Shown piece after piece: positions 1-10,042 of a DNA stretch of 64,000 bases (its first letter is position 1; the number at the start of each line of letters is the position of its first letter). This DNA is from Mitsuaria sp. GD03876 (GTDB taxonomy: Bacteria > Pseudomonadota > Gammaproteobacteria > Burkholderiales > Burkholderiaceae_C), in the NCBI RefSeq assembly GCF_029840635.1, contig NZ_JAOCCU010000004.1, positions 62,001 to 126,000 of the forward strand, read 5' to 3'. Position numbers and translations under genes: made by a program. Under the pieces are notes generated by a model. It searched no databases, was not told the origin of the DNA, and was given only the letters and a program-made list of their open reading frames with translations.

Positions 1-2
1 GC

Positions 3-644
3 GCGCTTGCAGCTGGGGGCGTGACCTGGGCCATCGCAACCTACGCGGTGTCGATCAGCGGAGCTAATCGCGAGGTGACCGAAGGGCTGTCGAGCCTCTT
101 CGCGGCGATAGTGCTGCTGAGCGTGGGAGTGTGGATGCACCAGAAGAGCGTCGCTGGTCAGTGGCAGGCGTACCTGCGGGAGCGCATGTCCGCGGCGCTG
201 AACCGCCGTTCTGCTTTTTTCATGTTCGCACTCGCCTTCGTTGCGGTGTACCGCGAGGTGTTCGAGACGATCCTCTTCTATGCGGCGCTGTGGGGCCAAG
301 GCAATGACGGCGCGATCCTGGCAGGCTTGGGAGTAGGCGTACTCTGCTTGGCGCTCATCACGGTGCTGCTCCTTCGATACAGCGCTCGGCTCCCCATCGG
401 CATATTCTTTTCCGTGAGCTCTTGGCTCGTTGCCATCCTGGCCGTGGTCCTGACCGGCAAGGGAGTGGCCGCACTGCAAGAGGCTGGCTGGATCGCGCCC
501 AGTGCACTGTCCGCGCCGCGTCTGGAGCTACTGGGGGTCTATCCCTCAATCATCGGCCTGACGGCGCAGGCAGCCGTGCTTCTGCTTGTTCTGGCGTTTT
601 TCCTCAGGAATGCGCGCCCGAAAGCTGCGGGCGTCGGCCGATAG
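3..644 (+). CDS. FTR1-family iron permease, C-terminal part (5' end outside window)
   Basis: This is the distal part of an Ftr1/EfeU-type high-affinity iron permease of the inner membrane. The frame is open to the left edge, so the first GTG or ATG seen here is not the true start and the protein is N-terminally incomplete. The visible 210 or so residues hold about five hydrophobic segments. One carries REVFE, the REXXE iron-coordinating motif of this family, followed by TILFYAAL. FTR1 proteins are frequent cargo of proteobacterial metal islands. The gene ends in a basic tail and a TAG, about 60 bp before a small exported-protein gene. Whether the substrate is iron or another metal cannot be told from the fragment. 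Confidence 0.8.
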   Translation, partial: ALAAGGVTWAIATYAVSISGANREVTEGLSSLFAAIVLLSVGVWMHQKSVAGQWQAYLRERMSAALNRRSAFFMFALAFVAVYREVFETILFYAALWGQGNDGAILAGLGVGVLCLALITVLLLRYSARLPIGIFFSVSSWLVAILAVVLTGKGVAALQEAGWIAPSALSAPRLELLGVYPSIIGLTAQAAVLLLVLAFFLRNARPKAAGVGR

Positions 645-704
645 GAGCCTTGTCCGGCATTCGCCTGCGGCGGCTTTGAACTTGCCGCTACACTTTCACC
701 ACTC

Positions 705-1088
705 ATGTTGCGACGCCTTGCTCATCGCCTGACCGTCACGTGCTACGTGGCGCTGTCGCTGCTGTTCTCGCAGCTGGCGCTGGCGAGCTATGTCTGCCCT
801 CAGGAGCAGGACATGACGGCCATGGCTGAGATGGTGGCGTCCGGGGTGCCCTGCGAAGGCATGGACATGGATCAGCCCGCGCTATGCGCGGAGCATTCGT
901 CTGGGGCTCCCCAGTCGTTCGAGGCGGTCAAGGTGCCAACGCTTGCGCCTGCGCTCGTGGTTTCGATGCTGATGGTCAGCGTCGATGTTGGTGGCGACGC
1001 TAGCGTGCCCGTCGGGGGCTTGACTCCGACGGAGGATCGGGCACCAGCCGATCCACTCTTTCTTTCCACACTCAGACTCCGAGTCTGA
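705..1088 (+). CDS. Small exported Met/Cys-containing protein preceding cusCBA
   Basis: The 127-residue product starts with a typical Sec signal (basic MLRRLAHR, then a hydrophobic core ending LALAS). The mature part has CPQEQDMTAMAEM, PCEGMDMDQPALC and a histidine, so potential soft-metal ligands are concentrated near the front, while the rest is low complexity and ends in a basic LRLRV. I do not recognise a named family. Its place directly upstream of a CusC-type gene resembles that of CzcI-like periplasmic proteins before czcCBA, so a periplasmic copper-associated role is a guess from context. Confidence 0.6.
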   Translation: MLRRLAHRLTVTCYVALSLLFSQLALASYVCPQEQDMTAMAEMVASGVPCEGMDMDQPALCAEHSSGAPQSFEAVKVPTLAPALVVSMLMVSVDVGGDASVPVGGLTPTEDRAPADPLFLSTLRLRV

Positions 1089-1163
1089 TCAGCTCCGTCG
1101 ATTGACTGGCGCCGGTGCGGCATGTCCGCCATCTGGCCACACTGTCCTTCGTTCGGAGCTCTC

Positions 1164-2396
1164 GTGAACCCAAGAATCATTGTGCGCATGGCCGCCCTGG
1201 CCGTCGCTTTGCTGCCGCTGCACAGCCGCGGCAACTCTCTCACGCTGGACCAAGCGCTGAGCCTGGCCGTCGAGCGGTCGCAAGCCGCGCAGGCTGCCAG
1301 GTCTGGTGCTGCCAGCGCCGCGCAAACGGCTCGCGCCGCCGCCCAGTTGCCCGATCCCGTCTTGCGCGCCGGGATCGACAACTTGCCCATCTCGGGCAGC
1401 GACCGTTTCAGCGGTCGAGACTCGATGACGATGAAGCGTGTCGGAATCTCGCAGGAATGGGTGTCCGCAGGCAAGCGCAGCGCACGTCAGGCCGCCGCAG
1501 ACGCCGCAGTTCATCGAGAGGTCGCCGCAACTCACGCGTCGCTGGCTGACGTCCGACTACAGACCGGCATGGCCTACCTGGACGTCTACTTCGCGCGCGC
1601 GGCGCTGGGATTAGCCGTCCAGGACGAACGCCACGCGCATGACGAGCTGGAGACGGCGCGGGCTCGTCTGAGCTCAGCCAGCGCGACCAGCCAAGAGGTC
1701 CTCGCGCTGGCAAGCGCCCGCGGCTTGGCCGAGGATGCTGCGGCTGAAGCGCGCCAGCAGCTGGACGTCGCCCGCGCCGCGTTGGAGCGTTGGGTGGGCG
1801 TTCCCGTGGATGACGTGGCCGCAGCGGGCGGCTGTACGGCGCCCAGCGAAGACGCCTATGTGAGTAGGCATCCAGCCGTCGTTGCCGCCCAGCGAGACGT
1901 CGATATGGCGCGTTCGGAGGCAGACTCGGCCCGGATCAATCGCAGCCCCAACTGGTCGTGGGAAGTGAGTTACGGGCAGCGATCTGGATACTCGGACATG
2001 GTCTCGGTGGGCGTGAGCATCCCACTGGCGATCGCGCCGGCGCAGCGGCAGGACCGCGAACTCGCGGCCAAGCTCGCGCTGGTGGAGAAGGCTCAGGCCC
2101 AGCTTGCCGAGACGACTCGAGTCGCTGTGGCGGAGTACCGGGGGCTCAGCACAGAAGCCGCTCGGTTGGCCGAGCGCGTCGAGCGCTATCGAACGTCAGT
2201 CGTTCTCCCGGCACAGCAACGCACGGTCGTTGCTCTGGCCGCATATCGGTCGAATCAGGCGCCGCTCACGACGCTCTTCGATGCGCGCCACGCCGAGCTC
2301 GAAGCCGATAGGAAGCTACTCGCGCTTCAGCGCGATCTGAGCCGAGCACAGGCGTCGCTCGCCTTCAAGGCCATCAGCGAAGGAGACCTTCCGTGA
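1164..2396 (+). CDS. cusC: TolC-family outer-membrane component of copper/silver RND efflux
   Basis: This is the outer-membrane channel of the tripartite efflux system made with the next two genes. The GTG at 1164 is preferred because GGAG lies five bases upstream at 1155-1158 and the product then opens directly with a signal peptide (VNPRIIVRMAALAVALLP); an ATG at 1122 would add 14 residues with no signal character. The body has the long coiled-coil helices of CzcC/CusC proteins, with the N-terminal LTLDQALSLAVERS typical of OEP domains and two repeat halves. At about 410 residues it has the normal size. Its stop overlaps the next start in GTGA, so the genes are translationally coupled. Confidence 0.88.
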   Translation: MNPRIIVRMAALAVALLPLHSRGNSLTLDQALSLAVERSQAAQAARSGAASAAQTARAAAQLPDPVLRAGIDNLPISGSDRFSGRDSMTMKRVGISQEWVSAGKRSARQAAADAAVHREVAATHASLADVRLQTGMAYLDVYFARAALGLAVQDERHAHDELETARARLSSASATSQEVLALASARGLAEDAAAEARQQLDVARAALERWVGVPVDDVAAAGGCTAPSEDAYVSRHPAVVAAQRDVDMARSEADSARINRSPNWSWEVSYGQRSGYSDMVSVGVSIPLAIAPAQRQDRELAAKLALVEKAQAQLAETTRVAVAEYRGLSTEAARLAERVERYRTSVVLPAQQRTVVALAAYRSNQAPLTTLFDARHAELEADRKLLALQRDLSRAQASLAFKAISEGDLP

Positions 2397-3922
2397 ATCG
2401 CGCATCAGTTCTCACTCTGGCTGCGATCGGCGTCGCCTTGGCAGTTGGAGGCTTTTACGCCGGCCGAGCGCTCAACTTGCCAAGCAGGGACCTCGGTCGA
2501 CTCGGTGAAGGAACGGCAAGCACCACCACCGATGCTGATCGCAAGGTCTTGTACTGGCACGACCCGATGGTGCCGGGACGTCGCTTTGACAAGCCGGGCA
2601 AGTCCCCCTTCATGGACATGCAGCTCGTGCCCGTGTACGCCGACGAAGCCGCTGACGCCGGTGTCAAGATCTCCGCTGGCGTACAACAAAACTTGGGCAT
2701 CCGTATGGTCGCGGCGAAGATGACCGACGTGTCGTCGTCGATTGACGCAGTGGGCGCGGTGCAGTTCGACGAAAGACTCAACGTTGCCGTTCAGACGCGC
2801 ATCTCTGGCTACGTCGAGCGCCTGTTCGTGCGAGCGCCCATGTCCATCGTTCACAAGGGGCAGCCGCTCGCCAAGATCTTCGCGCCGGAGTGGCTGGGGC
2901 CGCAAAACGAGCTCCTCGCGCTTAAGCGCGCCGGCGCCGCGCCGGAACTTATCGATGCCGCGAGAGATCGCCTCAAAGCCATGTCCGTCCCCGAAGCGCT
3001 CTTGCGTCGCAGCGAGGACGCCGGCACGGCGCAGGCTCGCTTCACCCTTGACGCGCCTGCCGACGGCGTTGTGGCGGAGCTCGGTGTGCGCGACGGTGCA
3101 GCGGTGAGCCCCGGGAACACGCTGTTCCGCATCGCAGGTCTTGAGCGCGTGTGGGTGGTGGTCGAGGTGCCTGAGGCACAGGGGGCGCAGCTCGTCCGCG
3201 GTCAACGGGTCAGTGCGACGCTGCAGTCCGATGCGGCACAGACTTTCGAAGGTGAACTCAAGGAGATCCTGCCGCAGGTCAGCGCCGACACGCGCACGTT
3301 GCAAGCGCGCTTCGAGGTCGACAACAGGAACGGCAGACTGGTGCCCGGCATGTTGCTGCGATTGAAGATTGCAGCTGCCACCGCATCGCGCCTGGTCATT
3401 CCAGCCGAAGCCGTCATCCGTACGGGCGTCAGGGCCTTGGTCATCGCCCGCAAGGACGGCGGCGCCTTCGAGCGGCGCGAGGTGAAGCTCGGTTCGGAGC
3501 TGGGGGGCGACGTGGAGATCCTGCAGGGCCTGCGTCCCGGTGAAGAAGTCGTGGCCAGCGGCCAGTTCCTCATCGATTCCGAAGCCAACCTGAAGTCGGC
3601 ACTTGGAGGCATGGCCCCCCCGCCTGGTACCCCCAGCACGCTCAGTGCCACGGCTGCGTCCTCCTTACCGGCCGTCCCAGTCGCCACTGGCACCTACGCC
3701 GCCGAAGGCACGATTGAGAGCGTCGACGCCGACAGCATCACGCTGTCACACGGCCCTGTGGCTGCGCTGAAGTGGCCCGCCATGACCATGGCTTTTGGGA
3801 AGCCTGCACCTAATGCTTTCTCTGGAGTGAGGCCCGGTGACACGGTCCACTTCGAGTTCAAACAAGGCAGTTCTACGCAATGGGAGCTGGTCTCGGTGCG
3901 CAAGATGGGTGGTGCGCCATGA
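2393..3922 (+). CDS. cusB: CusB-type periplasmic adaptor with built-in CusF domain
   Basis: This is the membrane-fusion subunit linking the pump to the outer-membrane channel, 509 residues from GTG 2393. A single N-terminal hydrophobic anchor is followed by a short heavy-metal-binding domain (about residues 51-82, with YWHDPMVPG and [12 protein letters not shown]), then the barrel-sandwich and beta-barrel adaptor core. The C-terminal 70 or so residues are a CusF-like OB fold with H453, W461, M464 and M466, the same His-Trp-Met-Met set that binds Cu(I) or Ag(I) in E. coli CusF. Metal capture and hand-over are therefore in one polypeptide. A separate cusF remnant after cusA is broken, so this fused copy probably does the work. 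Confidence 0.92.
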   Translation: MNRASVLTLAAIGVALAVGGFYAGRALNLPSRDLGRLGEGTASTTTDADRKVLYWHDPMVPGRRFDKPGKSPFMDMQLVPVYADEAADAGVKISAGVQQNLGIRMVAAKMTDVSSSIDAVGAVQFDERLNVAVQTRISGYVERLFVRAPMSIVHKGQPLAKIFAPEWLGPQNELLALKRAGAAPELIDAARDRLKAMSVPEALLRRSEDAGTAQARFTLDAPADGVVAELGVRDGAAVSPGNTLFRIAGLERVWVVVEVPEAQGAQLVRGQRVSATLQSDAAQTFEGELKEILPQVSADTRTLQARFEVDNRNGRLVPGMLLRLKIAAATASRLVIPAEAVIRTGVRALVIARKDGGAFERREVKLGSELGGDVEILQGLRPGEEVVASGQFLIDSEANLKSALGGMAPPPGTPSTLSATAASSLPAVPVATGTYAAEGTIESVDADSITLSHGPVAALKWPAMTMAFGKPAPNAFSGVRPGDTVHFEFKQGSSTQWELVSVRKMGGAP

Positions 3923-6900
3923 TCGCTGCGCTGATCCGATGGTCGATCGGGAATCGCTTCCTGGTGCTCATTGCCACCGCGATGCTGGTCGCCGCGGGCG
4001 CTTGGTCCGTCGCGCGCACGCCGGTGGATGCGTTCCCCGATCTGTCCGACGCACAGGTGATCGTACGAACGAGCTACCCGGGCAAGCCCCCGCAGGTCGT
4101 CGAAGACCTCGTCACATATCCGCTGACCACCACGATGCTCAGCGTGCCCGGCGCCAAAACGGTGAGGGGTTACAGCTTCTTCGGCGACTCGTTCGTCTAC
4201 GTGCTCTTCGATGATCGGACCGATCCGTACTGGGCCCGGTCCCGTGTGAGCGAAGCGCTTGGTCAAGTCCAGGGGCGACTGCCGGCTGGGGCCACAGCGG
4301 TGCTAGGCCCGGACGCGACCGGCGTGGGATGGGTTTACGAATATGCGCTGGTCGATCGCACAGGTGCGCACGACCTGTCGCAGCTGCGCGCGCTCAACGA
4401 TTGGTTTCTGAAGTTCGAGCTCAAGACAGTACCGGACGTGGCCGAAGTGTCCAGCTTGGGCGGCATGGTCCGGCAGTACCAAGTCGTCCTAGACCCAAAC
4501 CGCATGCGAGCGCTCGGCGTGACGCAGGAGGCTGTCTTGGCCGCCTTGCGCAGTGCCAATCAGGCCTCTGGAGGATCCGTCGTGGAGCTGGCGGAGAGCG
4601 AGTACATGGTGCGCTCGCGCGGCTTCCTGAGGTCGCTAGACGACTTCCGCGACATCCCGGTGAGCGTGGCGCGGGCGACGCCGGTGATGCTGCGGGACGT
4701 CGCTTTCGTGCAGGTCGGTCCCGAGATGCGGCGCGGCATTGCGGAGCTCGACGGCGAGGGTGAGGTCGCCGGCGGCGTGATCGTGATGCGATCCGGCAAG
4801 AACGCCCGAACCACGATCGAAGCCGTCAAAGCCAAGATCGAGGCGCTCAAGCCTGGCCTGCCAAAAGGCGTCGAGATTGTGGAAACCTACGATCGGTCGA
4901 CGCTCATTGACCGCGCCATCGATCATCTGCGCGACAAGCTCATCGAGGAGTTCATTGTCGTCGCGGTCGTCTGCGCCGTGTTCCTGTTCCACCTGCGTTC
5001 CGCCTTGGTCGCAGTCGTGACCTTGCCCGTCGGCGTACTGACCGCCTTCATCGTGATGCACTGGCAGGGCCTGAGTGCCAACATCCTGAGCCTGGGCGGC
5101 GTGGCGATCGCGCTGGGCGCGATGGTCGATGCGAGTGTCGTGTTGGTCGAGGCGGCGCACAAGCACTTGGAACACTTCGAGGCTCGGCATGGGCGATCTG
5201 CCAGTGTTGTCGAGCGGTGGGCCCTCATCACGGAGGCTGCCGTGGAGGTGGGACCTGCGCTGTTCTTCTCGCTGCTGGTGATCACGCTGTCGTTTCTGCC
5301 GGTGTTCACGCTTGAGGCGCAAGAAGGCCGCCTGTTCTCGCCTTTGGCGCTGACGAAGACCTATGCGATGGCCGCGGCGGCGGGCTTGTCCGTGACGCTC
5401 GTGCCGGTGCTGATGGGCTTCCTGATCCGGGGGCGCATCCCGCAGGAGAACGCCAATCCGATCAACCGACTGCTCATCGCGCTCTACCGACCGGCGCTGG
5501 AGGTCGTCCTGAGGTTCCCCAAGATGACGCTGCTGGCGTCTGCGCTGGTGCTGGCGCTCACCGTGATCCCGCTGATGCGTCTTGGCGGCGAGTTCATGCC
5601 GCCACTGGACGAAGGTGATCTGCTCTACATGCCGTCTGCGCTACCAGGGATATCCGCCTCCAAGGCCGCGGAACTGCTGCAGCAGACGGATCGGCTCATC
5701 AAGACCGTACCCGAAGTGGATCGCGTCTTCGGCAAGGCCGGCCGCGCCGACACGGCGACCGATCCGGCTCCGCTGGAGATGTTCGAGACTACGATCCGAT
5801 TCAGGCCACGAGCCCAATGGCGGCCGGGTCTCACACCGGAGAAGCTCGTCGAGGAGCTCGACCGCGTCGTGAAGGTTCCGGGGTTGTCCAACGTCTGGGT
5901 TCCACCCATCCGCAATCGCATCGACATGCTGGCCACCGGCATCAAGAGCCCGGTCGGCATCAAGGTGTCCGGCCCTGACCTGGCCACGCTGGACAAACTG
6001 ACGACGCAGATCGAGGCTGCGGTGAAAACTTTGCCCGGCGTTTCGTCGGCCTTGGCTGAACGCCTGACCGGTGGCCGCTACATCGATATCGACGTCGACC
6101 GCGCGGCTGCGGCGCGGTATGGACTTTCTGTGGCGGCGGTCCAGTCGATCGTCTCGACTGCCATCGGCGGAGAGAACGTCGGTGAGGTGGTGGCCGGGCG
6201 CGAGCGCTATCCCATCAATGTCCGCTACCCGCGCGAAATCCGGGACTCGCTGGAGCGGCTGCGGCAGCTGCCTTTCGTGACAGACAAGGGGACCACCGTG
6301 CTCCTTCAGGACGTCGCCCGTGTGACAGTCGCGGACGGGCCGCCCATGCTGCGCAGCGAGAACGCCAGGCTGTCGGGCTGGGTGTACGTCGACGTTCGGG
6401 GGCGCGACCTGCGCTCCGTCGTCCAAGACATGCAAGCCGCGGTTGGACAAGAGGTGGTCATGCCGGCCGGGTATGCCTTGTCTTGGTCCGGTCAGTTCGA
6501 ATACCTGGAGCGCGCAACGCAGCGGCTGAAGCTGGTGGTACCGGCGACGTTGGCTGTGATCTTTGTGTTGCTGTACGTCTTGTTCCGCTCCGCAGGTGAT
6601 GCGCTACTGGTGATGGCGGCGGTGCCGCTGTCGCTGGTCGGTGGCTTCTGGCTGGTGTGGGGACTTGGACATGCGGTGTCTGTCGCCACTGCGGTGGGCT
6701 TCATCGCCTTGGCCGGCTTGGCGGCGGAGTTCGGCGTCGTGATGCTGGTGTACCTCAAAAACGCCCACGCGCAGCGCCTGGCGGCCGGCGAAGCGGACGA
6801 CGAAGCCACGCTGCTCGCGGCAATTCGCGAAGGTGCCGTCCTTCGTGTACGTCCCAAGGCGATGACGGTCGCTGTGGTGATGGCCGGCCTGCTTCCGATC

Positions 6901-7098
6901 CTGCTGGGTGGTGGGACAGGATCGGAGGTCATGGGGCGCATTGCCGCCCCCATGGTGGGCGGCATGGTGACGGCGCCCCTGCTCAGCATGCTCGTGGTTC
7001 CAGCTGCTTGGTACCTTTTGCGCCGGCGACGTACGTCGGCAGGGGAGATATCAAGCCGGTCGGCCACTTCCCGTCCTCTCCAACCAACTCAACTTTGA
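3919..7098 (+). CDS. cusA: CusA-type copper/silver RND efflux pump
   Basis: This is the inner-membrane proton-driven pump, 1059 residues. ATG 3919 is chosen because it overlaps the cusB stop in ATGA and begins [14 protein letters not shown], the usual CusA N-terminus; an upstream ATG would only add 13 residues. M571, M621 and M670 match the three-methionine relay of E. coli CusA (573, 623, 672) in both spacing and context ([20 protein letters not shown]). The intramembrane segment [18 protein letters not shown] is of the HME4 monovalent-cation type and differs from the CzcA gene later in the window. Substrate is therefore Cu(I)/Ag(I) with good confidence. It is the last intact gene of the operon. 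Confidence 0.94.
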   Translation: MIAALIRWSIGNRFLVLIATAMLVAAGAWSVARTPVDAFPDLSDAQVIVRTSYPGKPPQVVEDLVTYPLTTTMLSVPGAKTVRGYSFFGDSFVYVLFDDRTDPYWARSRVSEALGQVQGRLPAGATAVLGPDATGVGWVYEYALVDRTGAHDLSQLRALNDWFLKFELKTVPDVAEVSSLGGMVRQYQVVLDPNRMRALGVTQEAVLAALRSANQASGGSVVELAESEYMVRSRGFLRSLDDFRDIPVSVARATPVMLRDVAFVQVGPEMRRGIAELDGEGEVAGGVIVMRSGKNARTTIEAVKAKIEALKPGLPKGVEIVETYDRSTLIDRAIDHLRDKLIEEFIVVAVVCAVFLFHLRSALVAVVTLPVGVLTAFIVMHWQGLSANILSLGGVAIALGAMVDASVVLVEAAHKHLEHFEARHGRSASVVERWALITEAAVEVGPALFFSLLVITLSFLPVFTLEAQEGRLFSPLALTKTYAMAAAAGLSVTLVPVLMGFLIRGRIPQENANPINRLLIALYRPALEVVLRFPKMTLLASALVLALTVIPLMRLGGEFMPPLDEGDLLYMPSALPGISASKAAELLQQTDRLIKTVPEVDRVFGKAGRADTATDPAPLEMFETTIRFRPRAQWRPGLTPEKLVEELDRVVKVPGLSNVWVPPIRNRIDMLATGIKSPVGIKVSGPDLATLDKLTTQIEAAVKTLPGVSSALAERLTGGRYIDIDVDRAAAARYGLSVAAVQSIVSTAIGGENVGEVVAGRERYPINVRYPREIRDSLERLRQLPFVTDKGTTVLLQDVARVTVADGPPMLRSENARLSGWVYVDVRGRDLRSVVQDMQAAVGQEVVMPAGYALSWSGQFEYLERATQRLKLVVPATLAVIFVLLYVLFRSAGDALLVMAAVPLSLVGGFWLVWGLGHAVSVATAVGFIALAGLAAEFGVVMLVYLKNAHAQRLAAGEADDEATLLAAIREGAVLRVRPKAMTVAVVMAGLLPILLGGGTGSEVMGRIAAPMVGGMVTAPLLSMLVVPAAWYLLRRRRTSAGEISSRSATSRPLQPTQL

Positions 7099-7110
7099 AG
7101 GAATCCTGTC

Positions 7111-7464
7111 GATGAATGCCAACAACGTGCTTGTCGCAGCGCGGATCACGCTGCTGGGCGCAAATGCGCAGGCGTAAGGCGCTTCAAACTCCACAGCCAT
7201 GCCGATGTCTAGCAAGGCTGCAGCTTCGGCAGCGATGCCGTTGGTGTTGGGTGGGGTGCGTAAGGTCGACTTGGCCAAAAGATTGATCGTCCTGCGACAC
7301 GGCGACACGGCGACATACCCAACCTCGCTATGCCGGGCATGACCATTGGCGTCGACTTCGCCGACAAGAAGCTGCTCGATGGCCTCACGGCCGGCCATCT
7401 CGTCGAATTTCAAGCAGAAGTGATCAAGGGCAAGGCAACGGTGACGGAACTCAAGCGACGCTGA
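7111..7464 (+). pseudogene. Broken cusF-like gene
   Basis: A start at 7111 encodes a 21-residue signal-peptide-like piece ending GANAQA and then stops at TAA. A second frame from about 7205 reads VRKVDLAKRLIVLRHGD. The frame then shifts, and from 7330 reads MPGMTIGVDF through to a TGA at 7464 with the usual CusF ending. Between the last two, the eight bases GGCGACAC are present twice in tandem (about 7299-7314); removing one copy restores RHGDIPNLAMPGMT in one frame. The pieces in order match a periplasmic copper-binding protein of the CusF family. At least two lesions (early stop and 8-bp duplication) inactivate it. Confidence in the family is good; the exact ancestral start is uncertain. 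Confidence 0.75.
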
Positions 7465-7591
7465 CCGGGATCCCCGGTTCCAGTCGCTCCAGCACCTGCA
7501 CCTGGCGCACTTCGGACTGCGCCTACCAAGCGCGCCTGAGAGGTCCTCGAATGGGACTGCCAGACATCTCACCAGATCAATTTCTCAGGTG

Positions 7592-7620
7592 TTGCTGTGT
7601 TTCATCGATTCGAGTATTCT
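7592..7620 (+). promoter_or_regulatory. Likely promoter of the arsR-arsC-arsC-acr3-arsH operon
   Basis: TTGCTG at 7592-7597 and TATTCT at 7615-7620 are separated by 17 bases. The region around the second box (TTCGAGTATTC, then TTTAAATATGGAATC) is AT-rich with imperfect dyad symmetry, as expected for an ArsR operator overlapping the -10 box. The arsR ATG at 7627 falls near the expected transcription start, so the mRNA would have almost no leader. No experimental start is known; an alternative -10 in TTTAAAT is possible. Confidence 0.45.
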
Positions 7621-7626
7621 TTAAAT

Positions 7627-7953
7627 ATGGAATCAACAGATGTCGTACGCGCCCTCGGCGCACTGGCCCAGCCGCTGCGCTTGCAGGTCTTCCGCGCGCT
7701 CGTCGTGGTGGGCGATACGGGTCTAACCCCCGGTGCCATCCAGCAAGCGCTCGGCGTAGCCCCCGCGACGCTGTCGTTCCACCTTAAGGAACTGGTCGCT
7801 TCGGGACTGGTAACGCAGGAGCGGGTGAGTCGAAATTTGGTCTACCGCGCCGCGTACGCCCAGATGAACGACCTGCTGAGTTACCTCACTGAAAACTGTT
7901 GCCATGGCTCGTCGTGCGCCGTGGAAACGGCTACATCCAGCTGCGACTGCTGA
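7627..7953 (+). CDS. arsR: ArsR-family arsenite-responsive repressor
   Basis: The 108-residue winged-helix repressor would bind the operon promoter and be released by As(III). The ATG at 7627 is preferred over a GTG 30 bp upstream, because MESTDVVRALGALAQPLRL is the usual N-terminus and the promoter boxes overlap the longer version. The recognition helix lies around residues 43-58 (GVAPATLSFHLKELV). Cysteines 91, 92 and 97 in ENCCHGSSC match the C-terminal three-cysteine As(III) site of the Acidithiobacillus-type ArsR, not the E. coli site in the DNA-binding helix; two more end the protein (CDC). It is the first gene of a tightly spaced ars operon. Confidence 0.92.
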   Translation: MESTDVVRALGALAQPLRLQVFRALVVVGDTGLTPGAIQQALGVAPATLSFHLKELVASGLVTQERVSRNLVYRAAYAQMNDLLSYLTENCCHGSSCAVETATSSCDC

Positions 7954-7966
7954 ACAAGGAATCTTC

Positions 7967-8461
7967 ATGACATCGAGGGTCTACAACGTGCTGTTCATCT
8001 GCACGGGCAACTCTGCACGGTCCATCCTTGCCGAGGGCTTGCTGAACCACCTGGGGCGTGGCCGCTTCCAGGCGTTCTCGGCTGGTAGCCATCCCAGGGG
8101 CGCAGTCCATCCGCTGGCTCTCAAGGAACTGAGCGAGCTGGGTATCCCGACGGACGGCTTCCGCAGCAAGAGCTGGGAGGAGTTCGCTGAGCCGGGCGCT
8201 CCCGAGATGGACTTCGTCTTCACCGTCTGCGACCAGGCTGCTGGCGAGGTTTGCCCCGTGTGGCCCGGTCAGCCGCTGACCGCGCACTGGGGCATGCCGG
8301 ATCCGGCTGCCGTTGAAGGCAGCGATGACGCGAAGCAGCAAGCCTTCCGCGCCGCGGCGGTCACGATGAAGCGCCGGCTGGAACTGATGATGTCCTTGCC
8401 GCTCCAGAGCCTGGACGCCATGGCTATCCACAAGGAAGTCAAAGACATCGGGACGCGCTGA
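7967..8461 (+). CDS. arsC: Thioredoxin-type arsenate reductase ArsC, copy 1
   Basis: This cytoplasmic enzyme reduces arsenate to arsenite and has the low-molecular-weight phosphatase fold. ATG 7967 is the first plausible start after arsR and gives 164 residues beginning MTSRVYNVLFICTGNSARS. C12 and R18 form the CX5R phosphate loop. C88 and C96 (TVCDQAAGEVCP) are the further cysteines of the disulphide relay used by thioredoxin-coupled enzymes. It lies 13 bp after arsR and 3 bp before a second, divergent arsC. The two copies share motifs but differ clearly in sequence, so this is an old duplication or a combination of two lineages. Confidence 0.92.
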   Translation: MTSRVYNVLFICTGNSARSILAEGLLNHLGRGRFQAFSAGSHPRGAVHPLALKELSELGIPTDGFRSKSWEEFAEPGAPEMDFVFTVCDQAAGEVCPVWPGQPLTAHWGMPDPAAVEGSDDAKQQAFRAAAVTMKRRLELMMSLPLQSLDAMAIHKEVKDIGTR

Positions 8462-8464
8462 GCC

Positions 8465-8953
8465 ATGACCACCAACGTTCTCATCCTGTGCACCCACAAC
8501 TCGGCGCGAAGCGTGCTGAGCGAGGGCATGCTGAACCATTGGGCCCAGCGTCTGGGCAAGGACATCAAAGGCTTCAGCGCCGGCAGCGCGCCGAGCGGGC
8601 GCATCAATCCGTATGCCCTCCAGGCGCTGGGCGAGGCCGGCATCGACACCAGCGCCTATCGCAGCAAGAGTTGGGACGAGTTCGTCACCGATGGCGCGCC
8701 CGAGATGCGGGTCGTCATCACCGTGTGCGACAGCGCTGCGGCTGAGCAGTGTCCCTACTGGCCCGGCAGCCCCGTCAAGGTTCATTGGGGCTACGCCGAC
8801 CCGTCGAACGCGCCAGAGGCCGACAAGCCTCAGGCCTTCGAACTGACGCGGCAGGCCATCGGCTACCGGATGCTCCAGCTGGCGCAGTTGCCGCTGAAGA
8901 CCATGTCCAACGCCGAGCTGCAGCAGGCGCTCGATGCCATCTCGAAGTCCTGA
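8465..8953 (+). CDS. arsC: Thioredoxin-type arsenate reductase ArsC, copy 2
   Basis: This second arsenate reductase has 162 residues, beginning MTTNVLILCTHNSARS. C9 and R15 form the CX5R loop; C88 and C96 in TVCDSAAAEQCP complete the relay. The loop has His where copy 1 has Gly (CTHNSAR against CTGNSAR). The start is only three bases after the copy 1 stop, consistent with one transcript. The pair may differ in thiol partner, but nothing in the sequence decides that. Confidence 0.92.
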   Translation: MTTNVLILCTHNSARSVLSEGMLNHWAQRLGKDIKGFSAGSAPSGRINPYALQALGEAGIDTSAYRSKSWDEFVTDGAPEMRVVITVCDSAAAEQCPYWPGSPVKVHWGYADPSNAPEADKPQAFELTRQAIGYRMLQLAQLPLKTMSNAELQQALDAISKS

Positions 8954-8962
8954 ATCCCGACC

Positions 8963-10042
8963 ATGACTATCGCAACTCTCAAGCCGGCCGCCACCGTTGC
9001 CAAGCCTGCCATCAGCTTCTTCGAGCGCTACCTCAGCGTCTGGGTTGGCCTTTGCATCGTCGTCGGCGTTGCGCTGGGCCAGCTCTTCCCCGGCGCGTTC
9101 AAGGCGATTGCCTCTCTCGAAGTCGCGCAGGTCAACATCCCGGTGGGCCTGCTCATCTGGGTGATGATCGTTCCGATGCTGCTGAAGATTGACTTCGCAG
9201 CGCTGGGGCAGGTGAAAGCCCATGCCCGAGGAATCGGCGTCACACTCTTCATAAACTGGGCCGTCAAGCCGTTCTCGATGGCGCTACTGGGCTGGATCTT
9301 CGTGCGCCAGCTCTTCGCCCCCTGGCTGCCAGCAGACCAGATCGACAGCTACATCGCTGGGCTCATCCTGCTGGCCGCGGCGCCGTGCACCGCCATGGTC
9401 TTCGTCTGGAGCCAGTTGTGCAAAGGTGACCCGTACTTCACCCTGTCTCAGGTCGCGCTCAACGACGCCATCATGGTGGTCGCCTTCGCGCCCATCGTCG
9501 CGCTGCTCCTGGGCCTGTCCTCGATCACGGTGCCATGGGACACGCTATTGACCTCGGTCGGCCTGTACATCGTCTTGCCGGTCATCCTGTCGCAGCTGTG
9601 GCGCAAGCTGCTGCTCAAGCGCGGGGTCGGCCACTTCCAAGCTGTGGCAGCCAAGCTCGGCCCGTGCTCCATCGGGGCGCTTCTGTTGACCCTGGTGCTG
9701 CTGTTCGCCTTCCAGGGGGATCGCATCATCCAGCAGCCGCTGGTAATCGCCTTGCTGGCCGTACCCATCCTCATCCAGGTGGTGCTGAACTCGGGGCTGG
9801 CCTACTGGCTCAACCGCAAGATGGGTGTGCAGCATTGCGTCGCAGGCCCGTCGGCCCTCATTGGCGCCAGCAACTTCTTCGAGCTGGCCGTGGCAACGGC
9901 CATCAGCCTCTTCGGCTTCCAGTCCGGCGCCGCCCTGGCGACCGTCGTTGGCGTTCTCATCGAGGTGCCGGTGATGCTCGCCGTCGTCGCAATCGTGAAC
10001 CGCTCGCAGGCTTGGTATGAACAAGGAGCGCAGCGTGCCTGA
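8963..10042 (+). CDS. acr3: Acr3-family arsenite efflux permease
   Basis: This inner-membrane arsenite exporter has 359 residues and about ten transmembrane segments, and works with the upstream reductases by expelling the As(III) they make. The conserved cysteine is C142 in [12 protein letters not shown], and the second signature [13 protein letters not shown] follows. The ATG at 8963 lies nine bases after arsC copy 2. Length and motifs are normal. Its 3' end overlaps the start of the arsH frame. Confidence 0.93.
   Translation: MTIATLKPAATVAKPAISFFERYLSVWVGLCIVVGVALGQLFPGAFKAIASLEVAQVNIPVGLLIWVMIVPMLLKIDFAALGQVKAHARGIGVTLFINWAVKPFSMALLGWIFVRQLFAPWLPADQIDSYIAGLILLAAAPCTAMVFVWSQLCKGDPYFTLSQVALNDAIMVVAFAPIVALLLGLSSITVPWDTLLTSVGLYIVLPVILSQLWRKLLLKRGVGHFQAVAAKLGPCSIGALLLTLVLLFAFQGDRIIQQPLVIALLAVPILIQVVLNSGLAYWLNRKMGVQHCVAGPSALIGASNFFELAVATAISLFGFQSGAALATVVGVLIEVPVMLAVVAIVNRSQAWYEQGAQRA

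Noticed and set aside
7051-7572. Minus-strand frame over the cusF remnant
   Set aside because: No family or ribosome binding site; the plus strand has clear CusF pieces.
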